The notes below the pieces were generated by a model that saw only the letters and a program-made list of their open reading frames with translations, was not told the DNA's origin and searched no databases. 64,000 bases of DNA from contig NZ_CP010817.1 in the NCBI RefSeq assembly GCF_000833025.1, positions 3,162,001 through 3,226,000 on the forward strand, given 5' to 3'. The DNA comes from Myroides profundi. Lineage in GTDB: Bacteria; Bacteroidota; Bacteroidia; Flavobacteriales; Flavobacteriaceae. The position numbers and the translations under genes were made by a program. Shown here piece after piece: positions 54,779 through 64,000 of this stretch (positions are counted from its first letter, which is position 1; each line of letters begins with the position of its first letter).

Positions 54779-55606
54779 TTACTTACTTTCTACTACAGCA
54801 TTCATATTAGTCATAAAGGTATCTATAGCCTTAATATATCGCTCTCCATGCGTGGTATCAGACAATGCCTGAAATCCCTGAAGATGAGCTCCTTTATACA
54901 ATACGACTTCACTCTTAGCATTCAGAAACTTAGCTCTATAACTATCATTAGGAGACGTCAGTCCATCTCTATCTCCTGCAAAATATAAGACCGGTAAGGT
55001 CAGCTTACTCAACGCTAACTCATAATGTGTAGCGCTAGTAGGCAATGTGTATTCTTTCTCTAAAAACTGTTTTAGCTTACTAATGATATCCTGCGGACTA
55101 GATACAAACCCTTCTGCTATCAAGAAATCATACTTCAAATCTGTATATAATAGTGTACTGGCTATCGTACCCATCGAAAGAGCCCAAACACCAACAGGCT
55201 GTTCAAATCTCTTCTGACTATACTCTACTACTGCTTTTAAGTCTGTGACGAATTCGTCGTAATACAGCTGTGTCTCTATCATATCGAATGCCTGACTCTC
55301 TCCATATCCTCTATAGTCAAACATCACGACAGTATACCCATGCTTCGCTACTTCTAAGACTTGTCTTACATAATAAGACATATTACCTGCATCGCCATAG
55401 GCTAATACCAATACTTTCTTTAAGTCCTTATCCTTAGGCGGAAAACAAATCCAAGATTTCAATTTATAATCATCCTTCGTTACAATCTCTAAGGCTTCAA
55501 AATTCACTGTCGAATTAGCAGGATGATCCACATACTCCTTCAACGGCTCTACTGCCCAAGACATATAACTGATTAATACTAAAAATATAGATAGAACAAT
55601 TCTCAT
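54779..55606 (-). CDS. Alpha/beta hydrolase with signal peptide
   Basis: A 275-residue exported protein (signal MRIVLSIFLVLISYMSWA). The nucleophile motif is ALSMG (A in the first position of GxSxG), and YRGYGES precedes it; the acid is in GDRDGLTSP and the His in GAHLQGF. It resembles BAAT/Prolyl-oligopeptidase-like esterases. Substrate unknown. Confidence 0.8.
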   Translation of the reverse strand: MRIVLSIFLVLISYMSWAVEPLKEYVDHPANSTVNFEALEIVTKDDYKLKSWICFPPKDKDLKKVLVLAYGDAGNMSYYVRQVLEVAKHGYTVVMFDYRGYGESQAFDMIETQLYYDEFVTDLKAVVEYSQKRFEQPVGVWALSMGTIASTLLYTDLKYDFLIAEGFVSSPQDIISKLKQFLEKEYTLPTSATHYELALSKLTLPVLYFAGDRDGLTSPNDSYRAKFLNAKSEVVLYKGAHLQGFQALSDTTHGERYIKAIDTFMTNMNAVVESK

Positions 55607-55991
55607 CTCAACTCTTATTTTGTTTCTTCACTCAAATATACAATTTTACAATAGTCTAACGCCATTAAACTTACTTTCTAACAATAAGTTCCCAACCTCT
55701 TTTTCCTTCTTCTAAATTTCAATAGTACAGATATTCCAAAAAAGAAGCATTTATTTTTTTGTTATTTAGGATAAAAGAGAGTTCAAAAAGCTTCTATTTC
55801 AGAAAATTTACTACTTTTTTTTCCTAATTGACTCCTTTTAGTCCTTTTATAAGCTCATTATTTAAAAAAATACCTTCTTTTTTTATTTATCCAAAAAACA
55901 TAAAACACTAATAAACAACAAATTAACCTCATTTAATCAATTTACAACAAATTTAAACCTAGTTATAAACCCAACAAATACGGGCTTTACA

Positions 55992-56094
55992 GCCAGATCC
56001 TTCGACAATACATGGACAATAAGTCGAGTTTAGTGGAGCTAGAGGCGCTTTTGTCCAACAAACCTCCTTTTATATTCCTCGTATTCTCCACTCA
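55992..56094. repeat. Two-copy intergenic element, copy B core
   Basis: Aligns without gaps to 412-515. It shares the exact 19-base block (56002-56020), then gtggagctagag and ttttatattcc. A G-free tract precedes it, as in copy A. The tcgac/gtcga pair would form a hairpin around the block. Confidence 0.65.
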
Positions 56095-56414
56095 CTTGGT
56101 ATTATATTGCATGATATAAAATACCCGTCCCTCCTTGATAGATTTACAACAATCACAGATATATACTTAAAAAACTGCTACTATCTTTAGTAATCAATAA
56201 CCTAAATCATCCACAATAAAAAACATCAATTCGTCTAGAATACAGATCAACCAGCAAATAAAAAGGACCGTATATCAATTTCAATGAACAAATTCAAAAA
56301 GGAGGGGTTTAATACAATGTCCGTAAATCCTTTAAAGACAAACTCTTTTACTTCCTCTAGTTTATCTTTTTAATAATACCCTAGTGATAATCCTTCTAAT
56401 CAACTTTTAATTAT

Positions 56415-56422
56415 TATTTTTG
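56415..56422 (+). promoter_or_regulatory. Possible -7 element of pepT
   Basis: TATTTTTG, 22 bases before the ATG; a -33 motif was not found. Confidence 0.35.
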
Positions 56423-56444
56423 TTACACTAAAATATTATACATT

Positions 56445-57689
56445 ATGCAACATATCATTGACCGTTTCATCAGTTATGTAACTGTTGATACTGAATCTGA
56501 TTCATCTTCAAATACTTGTCCAAGTACTGAGAAACAATGGGATTTAGCTAACAAATTAGTTGAAGAGTTAAAACAAATAGGTCTAGAAGACGTAACTATC
56601 GATGAGAACGCTTACATCATGGCTACATTACCTAGTAATGTAGATCACGAAGTACCTACTATCGGGTTTATCGCACACTTCGATACTTCTCCTGACTTTA
56701 GTGGTGCTAATGTTAAACCTCAAATCGTAGAAAACTATGATGGTGGAGATATCGTATTAAACGAAGAGTTAAACGTTGTCTTATCTCCGTCTTACTTTAA
56801 AGACCTTCTTCAATATAAAGGACAAACAATCATCACTACTGATGGTACAACTTTATTAGGAGCTGATGATAAAGCAGGGATTACAGAGATCGTATCTGCT
56901 ATGGAATATCTAATCCAACACCCAGAAATCAAACATGGTAAAATCCGTATCGGATTTACACCTGATGAAGAAATCGGAAGAGGTGCTCATTTATTTGACG
57001 TTAAAAAATTCGGTGCTGAGTGGGCGTATACTATGGATGGTAGCCAAATCGGTGAATTAGAATACGAAAACTTCAATGCTGGGTATGCTAAACTTACTTT
57101 TAATGGTAAGAGTGTTCACCCTGGATATGCTAAAGGGAAGATGGTTAACTCTATCTTATTAGCAAACAAGTTTATGTCTAAATTACCTAAAGACGAAGTT
57201 CCTCAAAAAACAACAGGTTATGAAGGATTCTTCCACGTACATACTGTAACAGGTAGTATAGAAGAATCTGTGGTAGAGCTAATCATCCGTGATCACAACC
57301 TTAAGAAGTATGAGAAACGCAAAAAGCTTGTTGCTAAATTAGCAGATAAGTTTAATAAAAAACATGCTAAGAAATTTGGTGGACCTATCGTTAACTGCGA
57401 AATCGGTGACCAATACTTCAATATGCGTGAGAAAGTAGAGCCTGTGATGCATATCGTAGATATCGCTGAGGAAGCTATGAAACAATTAGATATCAAACCA
57501 TTAATCAAAGCTATTCGTGGTGGTACTGATGGTTCTCAACTTTCTTATATGGGATTACCATGTCCTAATATCTTCGCTGGAGGGCATAACTTCCATGGAA
57601 AATATGAGTATGTACCAGTAGAAAGCATCGTTAAAGCAACACAAGTAATCGTTAAGATCGCTGAGCTTACTGCTGCTAAAGGAAAATAA
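56445..57689 (+). CDS. Peptidase T (tripeptide aminopeptidase)
   Basis: A 414-residue M20-family aminopeptidase removing N-terminal residues from tripeptides. Metal ligands His78 and Asp80 (HFDTSPDFS), Asp141 (GADDKAG), Glu175 with Glu176 (TPDEEIGRG) and a late His in [11 protein letters not shown] dimerisation domain (residues ~205-315) lies between. Full length. Single gene with terminator. Confidence 0.96.
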   Translation: MQHIIDRFISYVTVDTESDSSSNTCPSTEKQWDLANKLVEELKQIGLEDVTIDENAYIMATLPSNVDHEVPTIGFIAHFDTSPDFSGANVKPQIVENYDGGDIVLNEELNVVLSPSYFKDLLQYKGQTIITTDGTTLLGADDKAGITEIVSAMEYLIQHPEIKHGKIRIGFTPDEEIGRGAHLFDVKKFGAEWAYTMDGSQIGELEYENFNAGYAKLTFNGKSVHPGYAKGKMVNSILLANKFMSKLPKDEVPQKTTGYEGFFHVHTVTGSIEESVVELIIRDHNLKKYEKRKKLVAKLADKFNKKHAKKFGGPIVNCEIGDQYFNMREKVEPVMHIVDIAEEAMKQLDIKPLIKAIRGGTDGSQLSYMGLPCPNIFAGGHNFHGKYEYVPVESIVKATQVIVKIAELTAAKGK

Positions 57690-57705
57690 TTCTTATTTGA
57701 CTATA

Positions 57706-57741
57706 TAAAAAAAGGAGATTCATCAGAATCTCCTTTTTTTA
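57706..57741. terminator. Terminator between pepT and telA
   Basis: A hairpin (aaaaggagatt / aatctcctttt) with A and T tracts, suited to both convergent transcripts. Confidence 0.85.
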
Positions 57742-57766
57742 TATCTATCATTTATAACATTTTATA

Positions 57767-58855
57767 CTACTTTACAGCATCACTATTTCCTAGCAAATGT
57801 TTCTTTAATTCATTCTCTTGTTCTCTTAACTCCACTTCTACAGCACGTCTCTTTTCTTTTCCTTCTTCTTGAATTCGTACTATGTCATCAATAGTGTTAA
57901 TAATATCAGAGTTAACCTTGCGAATAGTCTCTATATCTACGATACCTCTCTCTGTCTCTTGAGCAATCTGAACGGTAGAATCTCTAAGCAACTCACTATT
58001 GCGACTCAATAATTCGTTAGTCGCATCTGTCACGGCACGTTGTGCTCCTAGTGCCTGCTGTGAACGAGCTATACCAAGAGTCAAGACCATCTGATTCTTC
58101 CATAACGGAATAGTGTTTACAATACTTGATTGTAACTTCTCCATTAGCATCAAGCTATTGTTCTGTACCATTCTGATCTGTGGAGAAGACTGAAGAACAA
58201 CCATTCTAGTCAACTTTAAATCATGTACCTTTCGGTCAAATCGAATTACTTGTTGTTCTAAATCTTTATACTCTTGTATCTTCGCAGGATCGTTATCCTT
58301 CTCCGCTTCAGCTTTTAATTGTGGTAATTCTACTGTGTTTAATTCTTTTAGTTTCTCATCACCTGCTGCTATATATAAGGACAACTCATTAAAATAATTC
58401 TTATTCTCTTCAAATAATTTATCGAACATCGCTACATCTTTCATCATGATCTTATAATGACGTTCTAATTGAAGTTCTATAGCATTGATATTAGTTTCTA
58501 CTTTACTATACTGAGTCTGAAGACGCGCTATCTTCTTCTTAAATGAATCAAACATTGGGAATAAGCTTTTCTTATTCGCAATGCCTTCAAAAGACTTCAC
58601 TTCTTCTTTTAAATTGACTAATACACTAGAAGTTTCTCCTAAATCCTTCGTCTGTACTTGTTTTAATATTTCGGTAGCAAAAGTACTTGCTTTTAACTGA
58701 CTATTAGCTCCATACTGTATCACCTGAGTCGTATTACTTAAGTCAATACTTTTCTTATATGATTCGATTTGTTTTAGTTCTTGTGGCGTGAACTCTACAT
58801 TCACTGAAGGTGCTAATACGTTCTCATCACGCATTTGTTGAATATCTTTTTCCAT
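57767..58855 (-). CDS. TelA-family (toxic anion resistance) protein
   Basis: A 362-residue predicted cytosolic protein, mostly long helices with coiled-coil tendency (residues ~100-230). The family blocks are SLFPMFDSFKKKIARLQTQYSKVE, the LYIAAGDEKLKEL block, and QSSPQIRMVQNNSLMLMEKLQSSIVNTIPLWKNQM. TelA proteins are linked to tellurite, lantibiotic and envelope-stress resistance in other bacteria, but no mechanism is established. It is the final gene of a five-gene operon, 9 bases after a membrane-protein gene. Confidence 0.88.
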   Translation of the reverse strand: MEKDIQQMRDENVLAPSVNVEFTPQELKQIESYKKSIDLSNTTQVIQYGANSQLKASTFATEILKQVQTKDLGETSSVLVNLKEEVKSFEGIANKKSLFPMFDSFKKKIARLQTQYSKVETNINAIELQLERHYKIMMKDVAMFDKLFEENKNYFNELSLYIAAGDEKLKELNTVELPQLKAEAEKDNDPAKIQEYKDLEQQVIRFDRKVHDLKLTRMVVLQSSPQIRMVQNNSLMLMEKLQSSIVNTIPLWKNQMVLTLGIARSQQALGAQRAVTDATNELLSRNSELLRDSTVQIAQETERGIVDIETIRKVNSDIINTIDDIVRIQEEGKEKRRAVEVELREQENELKKHLLGNSDAVK

Positions 58856-58864
58856 AACTTCTTT

Positions 58865-59623
58865 TTATAATAAACCTCTGTTTTTTAGATCTTGGATATA
58901 GACTTCAGAATCTACATCTATGGTTAAATGGTTATATCTCGTTTTATTACTTAGTTCATTTTCGAATGCGTTAATAACACTAAGAAGGGTTGTTCTTATT
59001 TTACTTTCAGCTAATCGAATAATATCATTATCTAATTTTGATAATTCTATCTGATGATACTGTTGTAACATATTTTCTATAGAGTAAGCGTGTCGTTCAA
59101 TAAACAATTCGCTGATATGCTTATTATCTTTAGTAATAGATTTAGTCAACTGAATCATGCTAGCTATACTCCCTCTTACTTCTTGTTGTTTTATCTCTTG
59201 TTGCCAAGTTACTAAATGATCTATAAAATCACTAACAGACAATACTTCTGATATTTTCTTTCTGCGCATAAAGTCTAAATAGTCATAATCAGTATTCCAT
59301 CTTATTTTAATAATAGACTTAAGATGCACTCTCCTCAAGAATTCTTTTAAATACATAGCGATAACCAATGCACCACTCAAAAGAATAGCAAACAACAAAA
59401 TGTCTAATCTACCAGAGTCCTTATAAAAGAGATACAGAAAATAACCTCCTACATAGAAACCACTCCATAATATACTAGCAATAACTAAATTCTTAATCTT
59501 ACCTACCACTCCCATATAAAGCATAGCCAATGGAGGTAGTACAAAAGGAAAGAGAATAGCTAAATAACTAAGCCACCCTACTTTTAACTCCCAATTTTTA
59601 GATTGATGTGTAAACCATCCCAT
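58865..59623 (-). CDS. TelA-associated membrane protein, type B (copy 1)
   Basis: A 252-residue protein of no family I can name securely. It starts MGWFTHQSKNWEL; about four hydrophobic segments lie in residues 16-108, followed by the motif EFLRRVHL, a helical cytosolic region with LFIERHAYSIENML, and a C-terminal YIQDLKNRGLL. It is most like the protein at 60488. Architecture (N-terminal membrane segments, helical tail next to TelA) resembles the XpaC partner of TelA-like YaaN in Bacillus, an inference. It overlaps the preceding gene's stop by one base (TAATG). Confidence 0.8.
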   Translation of the reverse strand: MGWFTHQSKNWELKVGWLSYLAILFPFVLPPLAMLYMGVVGKIKNLVIASILWSGFYVGGYFLYLFYKDSGRLDILLFAILLSGALVIAMYLKEFLRRVHLKSIIKIRWNTDYDYLDFMRRKKISEVLSVSDFIDHLVTWQQEIKQQEVRGSIASMIQLTKSITKDNKHISELFIERHAYSIENMLQQYHQIELSKLDNDIIRLAESKIRTTLLSVINAFENELSNKTRYNHLTIDVDSEVYIQDLKNRGLL

Positions 59624-60414
59624 TATAACAATCCTTTTCCTTTTAATACTGATAAATAAACTGAAGCTTCTCCATCTACTGTTAGAACTTGAGTCTCTAT
59701 GATCTTAGATAGCTCGTTCTCTAATGCAATTCGTGCATACTTTACTAAGTTTTCTAACTTAGATATAGATTGCTTTACTTCATTATTTATATGATAGCTA
59801 TTATTCAACTCTATATACTGGATTAAAGCATTCTCTATAGTAGACACATGACGCTCTAATAACAAATCAGTATTAGCAGATTCTTTTAGCACTATAACGT
59901 CTATTAAGCGAAGAATCTCATCAATCTCATAAACTATACTAGGATTAGATATCTGTCTTCTAAATGCCCTTAAATTGCTCATAAAAGACTCTTTCAACGA
60001 CTTAGAAGACTGTACATCTACTAGCTGCTCCATTATTATGTAGTAGTTATATTCTCTATTCTTTTCTAACTTAATATAGTTTTTTAAATCTAACCTCTGC
60101 AAATACTCGGGTAGATATAAAGCCAAATACACTACATAAATATAAAAGCTTATATAGTTCAACGTTAACAATGAAACGGGGCTTTCTCCTGCTAAATAAA
60201 CAAATAAAGCAATCAACAAAACTAATAAGTAAACAAGTGAAATCAAGAAAGAGGTCTTAATCCAACGCGTAATCTTTACTTGATAGCCAAATATCATCAC
60301 CACTAAAGGGGTAAGAACTCCTAAACTTAAAAAGCTAATAATACCTACAGTACCTAATAGTACAAGCCCTTCCCTTATTTCCCAAGTCTTATTTCGGTTA
60401 GTAAACCACCCCAT
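59623..60414 (-). CDS. TelA-associated membrane protein, type A (copy 1)
   Basis: A 263-residue paralogue. It starts MGWFTNRNKTWEI; hydrophobic segments cover residues 18-112, followed by EYLQRLDL, LLLERHVSTIENAL and the end YLSVLKGKGLL. It is closer to the protein at 61276 than to its immediate neighbours. No catalytic motif is visible. Confidence 0.8.
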   Translation of the reverse strand: MGWFTNRNKTWEIREGLVLLGTVGIISFLSLGVLTPLVVMIFGYQVKITRWIKTSFLISLVYLLVLLIALFVYLAGESPVSLLTLNYISFYIYVVYLALYLPEYLQRLDLKNYIKLEKNREYNYYIIMEQLVDVQSSKSLKESFMSNLRAFRRQISNPSIVYEIDEILRLIDVIVLKESANTDLLLERHVSTIENALIQYIELNNSYHINNEVKQSISKLENLVKYARIALENELSKIIETQVLTVDGEASVYLSVLKGKGLL

Positions 60415-60487
60415 TTATATTCGTTTAATATATATTTTAAAGATATTAAAATATTCTAAGACTAAAAGTATTAAATATTCCAATACT

Positions 60488-61276
60488 TTATAACAAACCA
60501 TCTCTACGTAGAGTTTCTACATATAGGTCTGCATCTATTTCAGCAGTTAAATTCTGTTGTTTAATTTCATTAACTACCTCCTGTCTTATCGCTTTAATAG
60601 CAATGAATAAAGTGTCTTCTAGTTTTTTCTTTATTTCAACGATTTTTGGATTCATTAATTTACTTAGTTCTACTTGGTGAAACTGTTTTAATAGATTACT
60701 TAGTGAGAATGAGTGACGTTCTAAAAATAACAGAGTCTTACCTTCTTTTAATTCATCTATCTTCTTCATTAAGGTTACTAGCTCCTGTACTTGCATAGAT
60801 ACTACTTCGTCTACTATTAAAGTATCCCAATACTCTAGTTCACAGATAAAGTCACTGATTGTATTAATATTACGCATTCTGTGTTCTTGAATTATTTTAT
60901 GATAATCATACTCCTTCCACTCTAACTCAAATAGCTCACTAAGATGTAGTCTCTGCATAAACTCACGAATATTAGCTGCCATTAGTATACTAGGATAAAA
61001 TATAAGACTAAGCATCATAGTCACTCCTATTAAATCAAATAACCAAAAGTTACTACTACCCTTAATATTAAAAATATGTAATAATAATGTGTACAGTAAG
61101 AGTATAGTTCCAAATAATAGGATACTCACTACTCCGCGTTTTACTCTAGTCATCTTAGCGACTATAGCCATATGAACAAGACTAAATATTGTCAATACAG
61201 GACATATAACACTAAGTATAATACCCCACCCTTTCTTTGCTTCCCAACCATTAGATTTTACAGTAAACCATCCCAT
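60488..61276 (-). CDS. TelA-associated membrane protein, type B (copy 2)
   Basis: A 262-residue paralogue, MGWFTVKSNGWEAKKGWG at the start, EFMQRLHL, LFLERHSFSLSNLL and YVETLRRDGLL at the end. It shares KxGW and QFHQVELSKL-type segments with the protein at 58865. A 72-base gap separates it from the next gene, the only noticeable spacing inside the operon. Confidence 0.8.
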   Translation of the reverse strand: MGWFTVKSNGWEAKKGWGIILSVICPVLTIFSLVHMAIVAKMTRVKRGVVSILLFGTILLLYTLLLHIFNIKGSSNFWLFDLIGVTMMLSLIFYPSILMAANIREFMQRLHLSELFELEWKEYDYHKIIQEHRMRNINTISDFICELEYWDTLIVDEVVSMQVQELVTLMKKIDELKEGKTLLFLERHSFSLSNLLKQFHQVELSKLMNPKIVEIKKKLEDTLFIAIKAIRQEVVNEIKQQNLTAEIDADLYVETLRRDGLL

Positions 61277-62070
61277 TATATTAAACCTTTAGATTGTAAA
61301 TAATTCTTATAAAAATCTGCCTCACTAGTCATAGATAATACTTCGTTATCAAACATATTAATGAGTTCATTCTCGAATGCCTTTCTCGAAAGAGAAATAA
61401 CATTAGCTAACTTATTAGCTAACCTGTCCATTTCAGGATCAGTAAAGCCAATATTCTGAATTTCGACATATTGCTTAAGGATACTTTCTAAAGAAGAAGA
61501 ATGCTTTAAGAAAAAGAGATCACTTCTTTCTCTATCTTTCTCTATAATGTAATCGACTAATCTTACTAACTCTTCTAAATCTCTAACCATAGCTGAGTTA
61601 TTGATTTGTTCTTTATAAAGAGTTATCATCTTAATAAATCTCATTCTCTCATTATCTTCCAGTTCATTTAAAGACATAAAATAGTCTTTAATTTCTCTAT
61701 AACTATAAGAAACATTATTCTCTAATTTCATATAATTAGCTAAATCTAATCGCTCTAAATACTCACGTAAATGGCAAGACATAAAGATTACATACAAATA
61801 GACACAAATAAAAATCAACACATAAATAAAGTCCTCATTTTGACTTCTAATAAGCCAAAATAAACAAACAATAAACAACAAATATTGGACGCCAAACACA
61901 AATAAAGATTGATTTGTCCACTTAGGAAATTTCACTCTTTTAGAAAACAAGAGAATAACTAAAGGACCAAAGAATCCAAATGAAAAATAGGTTATAATAA
62001 CTATCCCTAAAAATAACAGGAAAGATTGGAATATTTCCCAAAGACGATTTCTATCAGTATATCTACCCAT
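61276..62070 (-). CDS. TelA-associated membrane protein, type A (copy 2)
   Basis: A 264-residue paralogue, first in the operon. It starts MGRYTDRNRLWEIF, and is the most diverged (MGRYT for MGWFT, LFFLKHSSSLESIL for the ERH motif, GLI at the end). EYLERLDL is kept. Its stop overlaps the next start by one base. A promoter candidate lies at 62103-62135. Confidence 0.8.
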   Translation of the reverse strand: MGRYTDRNRLWEIFQSFLLFLGIVIITYFSFGFFGPLVILLFSKRVKFPKWTNQSLFVFGVQYLLFIVCLFWLIRSQNEDFIYVLIFICVYLYVIFMSCHLREYLERLDLANYMKLENNVSYSYREIKDYFMSLNELEDNERMRFIKMITLYKEQINNSAMVRDLEELVRLVDYIIEKDRERSDLFFLKHSSSLESILKQYVEIQNIGFTDPEMDRLANKLANVISLSRKAFENELINMFDNEVLSMTSEADFYKNYLQSKGLI

Positions 62071-62102
62071 TAATAAGATTATTTAAACAAATATTAACAA
62101 TT

Positions 62103-62135
62103 CAAAATTAACACTTATTTAAACAAAAAGCACAA
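62103..62135 (-). promoter_or_regulatory. Possible promoter of the TelA operon
   Basis: On the minus strand TTG, 22 bases, TAATTTTG, giving RNA starting around 62095, 25 bases before the first ATG. Spacing is slightly long. Confidence 0.45.
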
Positions 62136-62161
62136 CAACTTAAAAACTTCTCAAATACCAT

Positions 62162-62194
62162 AAAAAAAGCCCCAACATAAATGTTAGGGCTTTT
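62162..62194 (-). terminator. Terminator of rpsA
   Basis: A 9-bp-type stem (agccctaaca / tgttggggct) followed by a T run on the minus strand, 20 bases past the rpsA stop codon. Confidence 0.8.
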
Positions 62195-62213
62195 GAAATT
62201 TATAGGTTAGGAA

Positions 62214-63968
62214 TTATTTTCCTTTCTCCATTCTTTCTTTTAATTCAGCTAAAGCGTCGATATCACCTAAAGTTGTTTTCTCTGCAGAATTATTTGCAGT
62301 TTCAACAGCTTTTACGTTTTTCTCTTCTTCTTCACGGAAGATAGAAGTGTGAGAAGCAACTACTCTTTTGAATTCTTTGTTGAACTCAATAATTTTGAAT
62401 TCAGCAGTTTCACCTTTTTTCAACTTTTTACCGTCTTCTTTTTCTAAGTGACGAGTTGGGATGAAAGCTACAACATCATCTTCGAATACTACAGTAGCAC
62501 CTTTGTCAACTAATTCAGAGATTTCTCCTGAATGTACAGTTCCAACAGCGTAAGCATCTTCGTATTTATCCCAAGGATTAGCAGTAGTTTGTTTGTGTCC
62601 TAAAGATAATTTACGCCCTTCAACGTCTAACTCTAATACAACTACGTCTAATTTATCTCCTACGTTTACAAACTCAGATGGGTGTTTGATTTTCTTAGTC
62701 CAAGATAAGTCAGAGATGTAAATTAATCCATCAATTCCTTCTTCTAATTCTACGAATACACCGAAGTTAGTAAAGTTACGAACGATACCATTATGTTTAG
62801 AACCTACAGGGTACTTAGAAGTGATATCAGTCCAAGGGTCTTGAGTTAATTGTTTAATACCTAAAGACATTTTTCTCTCTTCTCTATCAAGAGTTAAGAT
62901 AACTGCCTCTACTTCGTCTCCTACTTTAACGAAATCTTGAGCTGATCTTAAATGAGTAGACCAAGACATTTCAGAAACGTGGATTAAACCTTCAACACCT
63001 TCAGCAACTTCGATGAAAGCACCGTAATCAGCTAAAACAACTACTTTACCTTTAACTTTGTCACCAACGTTTAAGTTAGCATCTAAAGCATCCCATGGGT
63101 GAGCGTATAATTGTTTTAAACCTAATTGAATTCTTGTTTTCTCATCATCAAAGTCTAAGATAACAACGTTTAATTTTTGGTCTAATTCTAATACTTCACT
63201 TGGGTGGTTGATTCTTGACCAAGATAAGTCAGTAATGTGAATTAATCCATCTACACCTCCTAAGTCAATGAATACACCGTAAGAAGTGATGTTTTTAACA
63301 ACACCTTCTAACACTTGACCTTTTTGTAATTGACCGATAATTTCTTTCTTTTGAACTTCAATATCAGCCTCGATAAGTGCTTTGTGAGAAACAACAACGT
63401 TTTTGAATTCGTGGTTAATTTTAACTACTTTGAATTCCATTGTTTTGTTCACGTATTGATCGTAATCACGGATTGGTTTAACGTCAATTTGAGAACCTGG
63501 TAAGAATGCTTCGATTCCGAATACGTCAACGATCATACCACCTTTAGTTCTACATTTAACGAATCCATTAACAATCTCTCCAGACTCGTGAGCAGCGATA
63601 ACTCTATCCCAAGCTTTGATAGTACGAGCTTTTCTGTGAGATAATACTAATTGTCCGTATTTATCTTCTCTTACGTCGATTAATACTTCAACTTTGTCTC
63701 CAACTTTTAAGTTTGGATTGTAACGGAACTCGTTTAAAGAAATAACACCTTCAGATTTAGCGTTGATATCAACGATAGCGTCTCTGTCAGTAATTCTAAC
63801 TACAACTCCTTCTACTACTTCTTCGTCATCAGTAGAAATAAAAGTTTTTTCTACTAGGCTTTCGAATTCTTTTAATTGAGTCTCTTCAACTGCATCGATA
63901 CCATTTTCGTAGTTTTCCCAGTTAAAATCCTTTAAGAACTCTTCTTGTGTTTTAATATTTTCAGACAT
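62214..63968 (-). CDS. 30S ribosomal protein S1
   Basis: A 584-residue RNA-binding ribosomal protein that recruits mRNA to the 30S subunit. Six S1 repeats are visible, for example GVVVRITDRDAIVDI, GFVKCRTKGGMIVDV, GVVKNITSYGVFIDLGG, GKVVVLADYGAFIEVAEG, GIVRNFTNFGVFVELEEG and a final more divergent GEISELVDKGATVVF. An N-terminal acidic region (residues 1-50) and a Lys/Glu-rich C-terminus complete it. The start is inside the window, 32 bases from its right end; its promoter lies outside. Confidence 0.97.
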   Translation of the reverse strand: MSENIKTQEEFLKDFNWENYENGIDAVEETQLKEFESLVEKTFISTDDEEVVEGVVVRITDRDAIVDINAKSEGVISLNEFRYNPNLKVGDKVEVLIDVREDKYGQLVLSHRKARTIKAWDRVIAAHESGEIVNGFVKCRTKGGMIVDVFGIEAFLPGSQIDVKPIRDYDQYVNKTMEFKVVKINHEFKNVVVSHKALIEADIEVQKKEIIGQLQKGQVLEGVVKNITSYGVFIDLGGVDGLIHITDLSWSRINHPSEVLELDQKLNVVILDFDDEKTRIQLGLKQLYAHPWDALDANLNVGDKVKGKVVVLADYGAFIEVAEGVEGLIHVSEMSWSTHLRSAQDFVKVGDEVEAVILTLDREERKMSLGIKQLTQDPWTDITSKYPVGSKHNGIVRNFTNFGVFVELEEGIDGLIYISDLSWTKKIKHPSEFVNVGDKLDVVVLELDVEGRKLSLGHKQTTANPWDKYEDAYAVGTVHSGEISELVDKGATVVFEDDVVAFIPTRHLEKEDGKKLKKGETAEFKIIEFNKEFKRVVASHTSIFREEEEKNVKAVETANNSAEKTTLGDIDALAELKERMEKGK

Positions 63969-64000
63969 CTCTGATAAAAAATTTGTATTCTAGATTTTAT

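Larger units (their letters stand above)
55607..56444. other. Long intergenic region with repeat copy B
   Basis: About 840 bases between divergent genes. It holds a 108-base G-free tract on the + strand (55854-55961) followed by the repeat core at 55992-56094, and otherwise AT-rich sequence. A 35-codon frame starting at ATG 56012 aligns to the first 27 codons of the copy A frame but is probably not coding. A -7 candidate for pepT (TATTTTTG) is at 56415. Confidence 0.6.

Overview
The window is a low-GC chromosomal segment of a Flavobacteriaceae bacterium (Bacteroidota). Several features point there: SusC/SusD-type outer-membrane proteins, many lipoproteins with a Cys lipobox, a split two-subunit transketolase, a Lon/FtsH/RsfS/CdsA/Psd core typical of the group, and promoters of the Bacteroidota TTTG-N19-21-TAnnTTTG type. 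The gene complement is compatible with a Myroides-like organism, but the genus is a guess. Most of it is housekeeping DNA. No integrated phage, insertion sequence or CRISPR array was seen.

Layout. 1-694 is a G-poor noncoding stretch holding one copy (A) of a two-copy element. 695-13321 carries an OppA-like lipoprotein, mtaB, small enzymes, a tRNA Arg-Pro-Ser operon, a thiolase, an NlpC/P60 peptidase, a DEAD-box helicase and a nucleoside permease. 13373-22848 has cmk, lon, lipoproteins, an MFS transporter, an M48 protease, msrB and birA. 22948-28552 is a co-directional run: rsfS-ftsH, then a LUD protein, cdsA, psd, an acyl-CoA-binding protein and a lipoprotein superoxide dismutase. 28611-36715 reads leftward: dnaB, accA, an EamA transporter, an LptF/G permease, tgt, and a metal-chelate ABC permease plus binding protein. 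36884-39494 holds two small exported proteins, one 52-aa membrane protein, tRNA-Leu and eight tRNA-Lys(TTT) genes, seven of them in a tandem array. 39495-44747 has aroK, a PRTase, a methyltransferase, an S4 protein, an FKBP-like/EF-hand lipoprotein and the split transketolase.

44949-52071 is a compact susC-susD-phospholipase C operon, which looks like a phospholipid-headgroup or phosphate acquisition locus. 52320-55606 has an orphan ABC ATPase, a cation-diffusion facilitator, a pseudouridine synthase and a hydrolase. 55607-56444 is a long noncoding region with the second copy (B) of the repeat. It is followed by pepT, a five-gene leftward operon (four paralogous membrane proteins plus a TelA-family protein), and rpsA at the right edge.

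The items I find most worth a second look are: the TelA operon, whose two membrane-protein types have been duplicated as a pair; the paired G-free repeat elements at 240-515 and 55854-56094; the tRNA-Lys array with two mutated copies; a DnaB with an SSB-like acidic C-terminal tip; a Tgt lacking the usual zinc cysteines; and a lipoprotein SOD lacking both canonical outer-sphere glutamines. All functional statements come from reading motifs and context; no database search was possible.
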